Positions 48,158 to 60,100 of a DNA stretch of 64,000 bases are shown here, in pieces. The position numbers and the translations under genes are program-made. How positions within the stretch are numbered: the stretch's first letter is position 1; each line of letters opens with the position of its first letter. Location of the stretch: contig OY759268.1 in the NCBI GenBank assembly GCA_963662155.1, forward strand, positions 8,060,701 to 8,124,700, given 5' to 3'. This DNA is from Lamellibrachia columna (taxonomy: Eukaryota; Annelida; Polychaeta; Sabellida; Siboglinidae). The notes beneath the pieces are model-generated. The model was not told the origin of the DNA and ran no database searches. It saw nothing but the letters and a program-made list of their open reading frames with translations.

Positions 48158-51100
48158 CTGGTGGCAACAAGGCAAAGCTGGTGTCACATGATTTTATATG
48201 CAAGAATCGATTGGCCATTTTATGTACAATCCTGACAATGTGCAATTCTGATATGTACTTTATGAAGAAATGTCATTTCATAAGGCCTTTTATTTGATTT
48301 ACAGATCCGCTTAGCCGATATTTTAATTAAAAAAGTTAAACATTTTCATTTTCATGTATTTTAACATGAAACATTTGTTTGGTCAAAGATGCACCTGTGG
48401 TTAATCAGATTGTGTGTACTTTAATATAATGGTTATAATTGTTAAATCTCCTGTTTTCAGTAAGACTTGTTTTCAGCAGGAGCCTCACTGGATACAACCC
48501 TACTGATTTTTGCTAAGTGGCTCTATTTCACTGTTCACTGAAGCAGGTTAAGTATTCTCATAAACATTTTATTTTTAAAGACTCGATGATGTTCCTCTTG
48601 GAACACATGTACACATAGTTGTACCATTCCAAGGCCCGGTCACGCACAACACACATACACGTAGTTGCACCAATCCAAGGCCCAGTCATGCACAACACAC
48701 GTACACGTAGTTGTACCAATCCAAGGCCGGGTCACGCACAACACACGTACACATAGTTGTAACAATCCAAGGCCCGGTCACGCACAACACACGTACACGT
48801 AGTTGCACCATTCCAAGGCCCAGTCATGCACAACACACGTACACGTAGTTGTACCAATCCAAGGCCCGGTCACGCACAACACACGTACACATAGTTGTAC
48901 CAATCCAAGGCCCAGTCATGCACAACACACATACACGTAGTTGTACCAATCCAAGGCCCGGTCACGCACAACACACGTACATGCCGTTGTACCAATCCAA
49001 GGCTCGGTCACGCACAACATACGTACACGTAGTTGTACCATTCCATGGCCCGGTCACAACACACTGGTTGGGCTGTCACTGCACAAACCTAACACACAGC
49101 AACACTAATCCATATACCTAACACTCCCGATACGAATAGATGCACAGTGCAGAAGTTTGAGCCATCACATTAATTTACTGTGCTTCTAAAAGGAAATGAA
49201 AACTGAAGCCATCCCACAATAATAGTGACTTTCTTTGACTGACATATGATGGCATTAAAGTGACTTTTCCTCCAAAAAAGTGTAAAACATTAATTTCTCT
49301 GGCATACATTTCTAAACAGGCGATCTTGCTATTAGTCTTAATAGTTTACATGCTCTTGTTATATATGTTAACAAAGTTATTCTCATTACATCAAGACTCC
49401 TGTCTTAATAGTTTATATGCTCCTATTATATATGTTAACAAAATTATTCTCATTACATCAAGACTATGTCTTATTAGTTTACATGCTCCTATTATATGTT
49501 TACAAAATTATTCTCATTACATCAAGACTATGTCTTATTAGTTTACATGCTCCTATTATATATGTTTACAAAATTATTCTCATTACATCAAGACTATGTC
49601 TTATTAGTTTACATGCTCCTATTATATATGTTAACAAAATTATTCTCATTACATCAAGACTATGTCTTATTAGTTTACATGCTCTTATTATATATGTTAA
49701 CAAAGACAGTGATATTGATAAGCTTTCGCTTACGTTCCCTCATTTGAATTCTATAGTTCCATGCTCCCATATATGAAATGGTTTTACAAACGTGACAAAT
49801 TTACAGTCCCGTCCTCAACATTTACATTCCTGAATCAGGACCGTAGATTGCCTTAAAAAAAATTTGTGATCAATGATACTTTTCATATACAAGTTTACAT
49901 GCCATATCATTTGCCGTGACACCCACCTCACAGTTGCTGCAGTAGTGCGCTGCCTCGTTCTCGGCATGTCCATAGAATTTCACCTCTTTGCCTAGAGAGT
50001 GGGCATAGTTGATGACGATTTGGCTGTGTCGGAGAGAGTGAATCAGACATGCCTTGACGACATCGTATAGCTTTGCTTCGGTGACGTGGACATTGCGGGC
50101 GAGATTCCACGACAGTTGCACCATGGGAACTAGTGACTTGCACAGCTGCAGCTTGTTGTACTCGTAGCGCTCAGCCGACAGCACATACTGCTTCCAGGTC
50201 AAAGGTCCCACATTCCACGCAATGTTATTACACCAGCCCTGTGGAAGAAACGGGGTCAGACCTGCGTTTCTTTTTACAAATTTTTATATCAGTTATGTGG
50301 GAGACCAGGTTTCAAACCTGGGAAATTTCCTTCGCCCCACTTTACCTGTCATTTGGATGAGACGCTAGTAGCCGTTTCTACCTGGTGTCTGAGCCACGGC
50401 AAGTAAAATAACCCCACACGGGATAAATGTGTCGCTGTGGATTCTATCTCCCTCAAACACGAGTCACAACAGAAGCGCCCATGATGCAGCTCAGTCAATT
50501 CTGCCAATTACTTTGTATGGGGACACGGGTAAATGAATATCAGTTATGAAAGAACAAACCCTCACAAATTCATGAATAAGTTACATTATATATTGTATGC
50601 AGAAAGAAACACTTGAGGATGAAGGTCGTGGGGAGGATGAAAGTAGTGGGGAGGATGAAAGTAGTGGGGAGGATGAAGGTAGTGGGGAGGATGAAGGTAA
50701 TAGGGAGGATGAAGGTGATGCGGCTCAGTCAATTGGATGAAGGTAGTGGGGAGGATGAAGGCAGTGGGGAGGATGAAGGTAGTGGGGAGGATGAAGGGCG
50801 TGGGGAGGATGAAGGCAGTGGGGAGGATGAAGGTAGTGGGGGAGGATGAAGGTAGTGGGGAGGACGAAGGTAGTGGGGAGGACGAAGGCCGTGGGGAGGA
50901 CGAAGGCAGTGGGGAGGATGAAGGCAGTGGGGAGGATGAAGGCAGTGGGGTGGATGAAGACAGTGGGGAGGATGAAGGTAGTGGGGAGGATGAAGGTAGT
51001 GGGGAGGATGAAGGTAGTGGGGAAGAGACTACAATATACAGGACACATACAGGGAATGAGTGAGGATAGTTTGACAAAGAGAGCATGGAAACAGAAGAGG

Positions 51101-54100
51101 CTGGTAGAAGGAGAGAAACACTGACATTAAGATGGAGGTACAGCGCTAAGAGAGATCTCGAAAGGGCAGCTGTGAATGGCAGGAGATTGGGAGAGAATGG
51201 CAGGAGATTGGGAGAGAATGGCAGGAGATTGGGAGAGAATGGCAGGAGATTGGGAGAGAATGGCAGGAGATTGGGAGAGAATGGCAGGAGATCGCTATAG
51301 GTGGAGACGACTCATCAAGTGGGGGAACAAATTAAGAAGACACGAGTCAAAGGACAAGGTCAAAGGCACTCACAATGGCTTGCACCCAGTGGACAGTGCC
51401 GCCGTTGACCCACACCATGTCTCCTGGCTTTTGGATGAACCGGTAGACGGGGACGTCATTTTCAAATAGGTCCTCTAGATTGGGCCACCAGGACCCGGTC
51501 AAATAATTGATGCCATTCCTACAATCACAACAAACATGTCATTCTCAAATAGGTCCTCCAAATAACTGATTCTGATGCCTATAAAGACAACCAACATGTT
51601 TCATGTAGGAATATCTTTGTAGTATTTTTGGTCTAGGTCAGAGTCTAGTACTTAAGAAATAAAATAAACGACACATATTTTTGGTCTAGGTCAGAGTCTA
51701 GTACTTAAGAAATAAAATAAACGACACATATTTTTGGTCTAGGTCAGAGTCTAGTACTTAAGAAATAAAATAAACGACACATATTTTTGGTCTAGGTCAG
51801 AGTCTAGTACTTAAGAAATAAAATAAACGACACATATTTTTGGTCTCGGTCAGAGTCTAGTACTTAAGAAATAAAATAAACGACACATATTTTTGGTCTA
51901 GGTTAGAGTCTAGTACTTAAGAAATAAAATAAACGACACATATTTTTGGTCTAGGTCAGAGTCTAGTACTTATGAAATAAAATAAACGACACATATTTAT
52001 TGTCTAGGTCAGTCTAGTACTTAAGAAATAAAATAAACCACACATATAATAAGTCTATAAAACTATAAATCACACACTCTGATTTATGTAACTTTGTTAA
52101 TTCATAGTCAGTTAATTAAGCATGGGATTTATAAAACTCAACACACATTTAAACACGTTTTACCTACAGGATTTGCTGGGAGTTTTTTGTTGTAGTCTAA
52201 ATATTTCTAGTATATAATAAGTTAAGGATTTGCTGGGAGTTTTTTGTTGTAGTCTAAATATTTCTAGTATATAATAAGTTAAGTAAAAGAAACCACAATG
52301 TATGTTAACAGTTCTGTAAAATATTTGTCTTCATAATACTTCTGCCAGATGACATAATTAAACATGACAATTACCAAAATTCAATCCCATTTTTCAATGG
52401 TTTTATTAGTGTTTGTTCAGCCTTTCTCTAGTTGTTTGTGCTTCTAATATGTTGTTTATGTTCCTAATATGTTGTTTATGTTCCTAATATGTTGTTTATG
52501 TTCCTAATATGTTGTTTATGTTCCTAATATGTTGTTTATGTTTTTCATATGAACAGAATAGATCAAACAAACCCAAAACAAAGTAATGCCTGTAATTTTT
52601 TGGCGAATTGTGAATTGCATTAGGCTTGAATTGATCGAAATGGTCGCAGAATAACACAAATAATGGGAAAGGCTTTAGGGCACGTGCTATTTATGCTGCT
52701 CCATTGGCCGCCGAGGACGATTACAAATTGCAAATGCACCGTTTATATTTATTTCACACGCCTAATGAATTTAGAAAATTCAAAGTTGGGGATTAAGATC
52801 TCTATCGTCGGTTTTAAAACAGTTCAAATGTTTGTCTGCATTTTGTATGTGATGACATAAACAATAGTTGTCGTTATACCACACGCCACTTTGTATGTGA
52901 TGACATAAACAATAGTTGTCGTTATACCACACGCCACTTTGTATGTGATGACATAAACAATAGTTGTCGTTATACCACACGCCACTTTGTATGTGATGAC
53001 ATAAACAATAGTTGTCGTTATACCACACACCACTTTGTATGTGATGACATAAACAATAGTTGTCGTTATACCACACGCCACTTTGTATGTGATGACATAA
53101 ACAATAGTTGTCGTTATACCACACGCCACTTTGTATGTGATGACATAAACAATAGTTGTCGTTATACCACACGCCACTTTGTATGTGATGACATAAACAA
53201 TAGTTGTTGTTATACCTTACGCCACTTTGGACGCACTGACCACATCATGGCGTAAATAACTAGTTCCGTCTGAATCGGAAACATCTGATTTAGAAATCAT
53301 AATTACATCCCTGCATTAGATCCTATTGAATATGTATGTAATAAAGCACTGACTGTTCACAGAGTTGATGTACGACGCCCCAATAACTCTCTGGCACTCC
53401 AAACCACTCGCAGTCTCCGGGACCAATGTTTATGTTCACCGCAGCGTAATTCAAGTTCTCCTGGTGGCCTGTCAAGGAAACACACAAAAATCTCACTGAT
53501 TTGTCAACATATCAAAGGTGTCTGCTAAATACACATATTTAATAATACTTACGTCAGACATCCTTTATTGATTAATATGGTGACACTAACACATATGAAA
53601 TATGTCGTTTATGAATAGCTTAAAAAATTAGTTTTTCCAATGACAAACTTATGTTGTTTAGTGTTTACACATCACTGCCTCAAAGTTGTATTTCCGAAAC
53701 AAATTCAAATTCTCTTTGAAGCATTCAATCAAAGCAGTGAAATGACGATAACTCAATATGAAGATTACAAGGATAATTAGTTCTAGCTCTATGACGTACA
53801 ACTTGAACCGTATCTAGTCCTTGGGACTGCTCAAGGCGCTTTACACTTCAACCCCCGGCAGACCTGTTTACACTTCACCCCCCCCTCCCCCCGGCAGACC
53901 TGTTCATATCAACTCAACTCTGCTGGAAGCATTCGGCCAAACTGCAATTACTAACCAAAAACTGGTTTTTTACACGTAACTTCATCATTGTCAGACAGTA
54001 ATTTGTACAGCTGAGCGAACTGGGACAGTCGGCAGTGAACACAATCACAAGGAAACATGCAGATTTGTTGGCAAGTCATAAACTGGCAAGTCAAGTCAAG

Positions 54101-57100
54101 TCTCAACTTATTGACGACCTACAAAATAAAGTCGCAAGTCAATGACCTCCAAATTCTATGTCAAATCTCAAGACGTCTATTTGAATTCCAAGATCAGTCG
54201 CAAGTCATCAGGGTTCATTAATCGTCGATTGTTGTGGTTTTTGTCTATGGTAAAATATAGGCAGATGCTGCATCTCTCTGAATTCCAAGTCAAGTCGTAA
54301 GTCATGAAAATGGGTGACTCGAGTGCGACTCAAGTCAGCCCCTACGACTCAAGTCTGGAAACATGCAAACGTTGTCACCAAAAACCTTACCAGGAGTACG
54401 GGATCCGGGAACCTTCATGTACAGCTGCACTGTGTTCATCCCAAGGATCTTGTGGCCAATGTGACTGAGCATGTTACTGGCTGATACAACCTGTAACGGT
54501 TACAGTGGAACATGTTACTGGCTGATACAACCTGTAACGGTGACAGTGGAACATGTTACTGGCTGATACAACCTATAAGGGTTACAGTGGACATGTTACT
54601 AGCTGACACAACCTGTAACGGTTACAGTGGAACATGTTACTGGCTGATACAACCTGTAACGGTGACAGTGGAACATGTTACTGGCTGATACAACGTATAA
54701 GGGTTACAGTGGATATGTTACTAGCTGACGCAACCTGTAACGGTTACAGTGGAACATGTTACTGGCTGATACAATGTATAAGGGTTACAGTGGACATGTT
54801 ACTAGCTGACGCAACCTGTAACGGTTACAGTGGAACATGTTACTGGCTGACGCAACCTGTAACGGTTACAGTGGAACATGTTACTGGCTGATACAACCTG
54901 TATCGGTTCCAGTGGCACATGTTACTGGCTGATACAACCAGTAACAGTTACAGTTAACATGTTACTGGCTGATACATGTAACTGTTACAGAGGAACATGT
55001 TACTGGCTGATACAACCTGTAGCGGTTACAGTGGAACATGTTACTGGCTGATACAACCAGTAACAGTTACAGTTAACATGTTACTGGCTGATACATGTAA
55101 CTGTTACAGAGGAACATGTTACTGGCTGATACAACCTGTAGCGGTTACAGTGGAACATGTTACTGGATGATACAACCAATAATGGTTATACAGGAACATG
55201 TTACTGGCTGATACATGTAATGGCCTATTAAAATATCTACATTTCATATTAAAATATCAATTAATTTTTAAATATTAAACTTCAAATATATTTCATTTAA
55301 GGTCTGTTAGTGTCAAGGGATTTTGTAAATAGTGATCAAGATAAATAGGGAAGAAGGGAGAGGGGGAGAATGGGTGACTTACCCGTGTGAAGGCGGGCAG
55401 TTTGCCCAACTCCTGTAGTTGAGCCTTCCATTTCTTCTCATTAGACAAGTCGACGTTAGTGCCAAACTTTATCATCCGGAACTTCTTCTTTCTACAAGAT
55501 GGAGCAATTCAGTGCAATCATCAGCCAATGTCTCCCGTCCACTGTCGCACTGTCCTGTACTGCTGGCTACTGACACACCTAGACATCAGTCAACATCTCC
55601 CGTCCACTGTCACAATGTCCTGTACTGCTGGCTACTGACACACCTAGACATCAGTCAACGTCTCCCGTCCACTGTCACACTATCCTGTACTGCTGGCTAC
55701 TGACACACCTAGACATCAGTCAACGTCTCCCGTCCACTGTCACACTGTCCTGTACTGCTGGCTACTGACACTCCTAGAAATCAGTCAACGTCTCCCGTCT
55801 ACTGTCACACTGTCCTGTACTGCTGGCTACTGACACACCTAGACATCAGTCAACGTCTCCCGTCCACTGTCACACTCTGTCCTGTACTGCTGGCTACTGA
55901 CACACCTAGACATCAGTCAACGTCTCCCGTCCACTGTCACACTATCCTGTACTGCTGGCTACTGACACACCTAGACATCAGTCAACGTCTCCCGTCCACT
56001 GTCACACTGTCCTGTACTGCTGGCTACTGACACACCTAGACATCAGTCAATGTCTCCCGTCCACTGTCACACTGTCCGGTACTGCTGGCTACTGACACAC
56101 CTAGACATCAGTCAACGTCTCCAGTCCACTGTCACACTGTCCGGTACTGCTGGTTACTGACACACCTAGACGTCAGTCAATGTCTCCCACAGAGTGTCTA
56201 ACCACCTTCCTCCTACTTTCATTGGGGTGTCTTCAGCACTGATGTTACACTGCTGGTTCGTTTGTAGTCTATCTTCTTTGGACTTTCTCGATTTGATCTT
56301 TAAGTTCCTGTGTGTAGGGATCCCAGACTGTCAATGAGTAGTCAAGGTGTGAGTGAACAAGTGTTTGGTGGGCTGTTGATTTTAGGTCATGGAAACATGA
56401 ATAAAGGTTGCGTCTAATAAATTCCAGGGCCCCATTTGCTTTGGCTCTAATAGCGTTGACATGATTACCCCCCTTGAGGTTGAGTTGTTGCGGAACAAGT
56501 TTTTAAAGTTCTATCACAAAGGGGGCATCTCAAATTTACCCTTTAGTAGATGAGTTTGAGTCTGTGTCGGAATCCTTGTGGATGCCTTTAGACTTGTCCT
56601 GCTCCTCCTTGAGAGACTCCTGGAAGGAGGACGCCTGGTACTGGGCGTACTTTGCTACCGTCGTGTGTGACCGACTACTCTCACACCGCCATATCGTCGC
56701 ATTGCTCGCATCCTTGTTGTCGTCGGGCGTCTGTAGGCGCTGTGATCGCACCTCCACCTGGAAGTCAGGGTTCGACTCGACGAGCGATTTTGTTGAGAAC
56801 AGGCCGAGATCTGCAGTAATAATGATAATACACACTTACTGAATGATACTGGGTGTTATGCATGAGTCGAGTTCAATACAACATTCTAGTGCAACGAATG
56901 CATAAAAAACATTATCGTACGATAAGGTATTTATTATACGGGTTCATAGCTAACATTTCAACACATTTAATGCAACAAAATGGTAATTTACTAGTGAATC
57001 TCAATAACAATCTCAATAACAACACATTTAATGCAACAAAATGGTAATTTACTAGTGAATCTCAATAACAATAACAATCAGCACCCACAGTTTTAATTAA

Positions 57101-60100
57101 TTCTTTTGGTGCATAACAATAACGATTTCAGTTTTTACTTCACAGGATGTCACACTGTTCAGGACAGCGTCTATCACTGTAGACAGCACGTTGTTAGTAG
57201 CAACTACCCATGTAATAATGTCTTTTATAGCGCCAGTAACTGCCTAAACAAGGTGCTCGTGGCGTTTTGCTCCATTGTCAGAGCTAGTTTCGGCAGCAGC
57301 AGGTTACATGTTCACCCCTTGAGTGGGGTATTTTACTTCCCCTGGCTTAGACACCAGGTAGAAGGGACCAACGACGCAATGTGGGGTGAGTGAAATTGCC
57401 CAAGCATCAAAACAGCAGCATGTGAACTTGATTGATAGTATGATGCTCAAACTGTTGTGCTAATGTGCACAAATATGCCATTCATGTGTGTGGACACTCA
57501 TACAAGTGTAGGCCTACATATGCTCACACCATTTCGTGGCATGTACTGTAGTGCAATCTTTCGTCACAAATGTTGGCCGTCGTTAAAAGGATGTCTTAGA
57601 AAAAAATTTACCCCATGAACCGTTATCATTATATGTGCAAAACATGTCTTTCTAAATATGTGGTCTAAATTTGTCAAAAAGATGGCACAATTATTAGCTA
57701 TTTTCTAAACATGTAAATATTGTAGACCAACAACTTGGATTACATAACACTTAGAATCCTGAAGGTAAACAAAATCCCCTCATCAAAAGTGAAATTTTTT
57801 GTAATTGAACTTCAGTCTTACTGAAGAGAAAAAGATGATGCAGAATTAGATTGTGACACTTCTGCTGTGCACAGGCTTTTATTTTTAGTTGCTGATTAGC
57901 AGGATATGCCCAACGATGGAAGATTGCCTGGTGTACGAAGACAGAGTCCGATTGGGTTCGGTTACAAATGACGGGGCACATCTTACGTGTTGCTTTTCTT
58001 GAAAACAAAATTGTAGGATCTGACAGAGACGCTACAGAAGAAAAGTAAAAAATCAAAGCATACATTGTTACTGTGTGGAACTGTGTGTGGAACTGTGTGC
58101 GGAACTGTGTGGAACTGTGTGCGGAACTGTGTGTGGAACTGTGTGTGGAACTGTGTGTGGAACTGTGTGTGGAACTGTGTGGAACTGTGTGGAACTGTGT
58201 GTGGAACTGTGTGTGGAACTGTGTGGAACTGTGTGTGGAACTGTGTGTGGAACTGTGTGTGGAACTGGCTGACTTTTACCAGCGGTTTCAGTGGGGAAAA
58301 TAAATAGTTGATTTACACCAGTAGACGTACCCAGTTTGAGGGCGGTGGCGAGGCCTCGGATGACACAGACGGGCTGGGACAGGACGTACTGCTGCAGTTC
58401 TATGGAGAACGCTTCCTTCTTTGTCTCCATCTGTCAACAATTCACGGGCAATGTGTGTATGAAAATCAAAACTCTAGTTATTAATTTCACCCATACTCAC
58501 CAGGTGTTGTGTCAGTGTCAATCACACTCACCAGGTGTCATATATACAGCGTCAATCATACTCTCTAGGTGTCATGTTAGCTTCAACGAAAATGTGTTGA
58601 AGGGTTAATGTTTGGTTTATTGTTTCTTGTTCAAAACGTTTTTGTTGGTAAAACTAAGGTAACATAACGTATAGTAAAATTACATATTAGAGTAGGCACG
58701 TCTCTCAATTTTCTTGTAGTACGCACATGTTTAATTGGTTGAGTCCAGTTTTTTTAGGATTGTTCGAGAAACAAAAGTAACATACAGCAACACTGTGCAG
58801 GATAAAGCAGGTTACCACACAAAAAACAAAACTTCAAATAAGTCCATCTCCAAGATCCCTACTCATGCAGATGCCCATATATGTACATACATAGACACTG
58901 GGTGTGGGAGGGTTCAACTTGTCCTTGGGCAGGGGTGGCGTTGGGGTGACTGGGGGGGCGGGAACCTGACATTTTCCCATGATGCTCAGATTTGACACGC
59001 TGTTGACACCTGCAACAGAAAGGTCACATTGTCAAGGTTACATGACACACATGCATCAGTGGTCAAGCTCAATATAAGTATAGGATTTCATCACCATCGT
59101 AGAAGTCCCTGAACTAGCACAGGTAGAGCAACTGCAAGAACACCAAAGTAGGCGCGGTACTGGAAGCCATCTGGAAAAAGGAGACGAGGACGCCCAAAAG
59201 ATATCAACGAACTGTCACAAAAGAGACACAAACCCAGAAATTAAAGACCCAGGACATAGAATGAACGGCTGCAGATAGAAATGGACGCCACTTGTTGTTC
59301 TCTGCTTGTGTGTCATTTCTCGACCTTGTGCAAAAAGCCGATTTGAGCAAACAGCAACTGAAACGGTTGCTACACAAATTCACATTTTCACTGGTAAATT
59401 ATATTACATCAGGCAAAATAAATAACTCAAATCGCAGCAGACACATATATAAATGCATAACACATTTTCTTCAACTTGAATTTAACCAGCAAGTGCTGCC
59501 ACCTATTGGGCTAAATAAAACAAGCTAACTGGTATATGACTTTAAACACCCATTAAACTACACTTTGCTTACTGAACATAATGAAAAAAGGAGCACAAAT
59601 GTTATGAACAGAGATTTAAAATTCTAATCGGATCTTAAATCGAATTTCAAATTGCACTCAAATACTCTGTTCACATTTAAAATAAAATAATAACAATTTA
59701 ATTGTCAGTCAAATCAGTTCTACACGTAAAAAAAAATCTACACCAGAAACACAAGACAGAACCTACTTTGATCTTTGCAAGACGTAATGATCTCGGCCGC
59801 GGTTAAGTGTACGTGGCTGGGAGATGCAAGTTCCGATGGTATCCGAACACCGAACGGCGCGGCTGCATCCAATTCACTGTGCTCCGATTTAAAGTCTGAA
59901 ATGCTACCACTAGAGGCAGCACTGGCTTCAGTGGGTTTCTCCCCTCTCAGGCTTCCGTTATATGATTTCACTACACCTGGACACGTTTTACTGGTAAATT
60001 TGTCGGCCAGTCGGTTACTGCTTTCCGATTCCTTGTTTTGCTGCTTTGTGAAGAGTTCGAGGAGGTCCTCGGCTAAGAAGGCCAGCTTCTCGGTGTCACA

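Noticed and set aside
50586..51086. A 166-residue proline/serine-rich frame and acidic GEDEGS frames
   Set aside because: These are readings of the 18-bp intronic minisatellite of KDM6.
59292..59528. 78-residue plus-strand frame in a KDM6 intron
   Set aside because: Its start is a decayed LINE tail and the rest has no recognisable domain.
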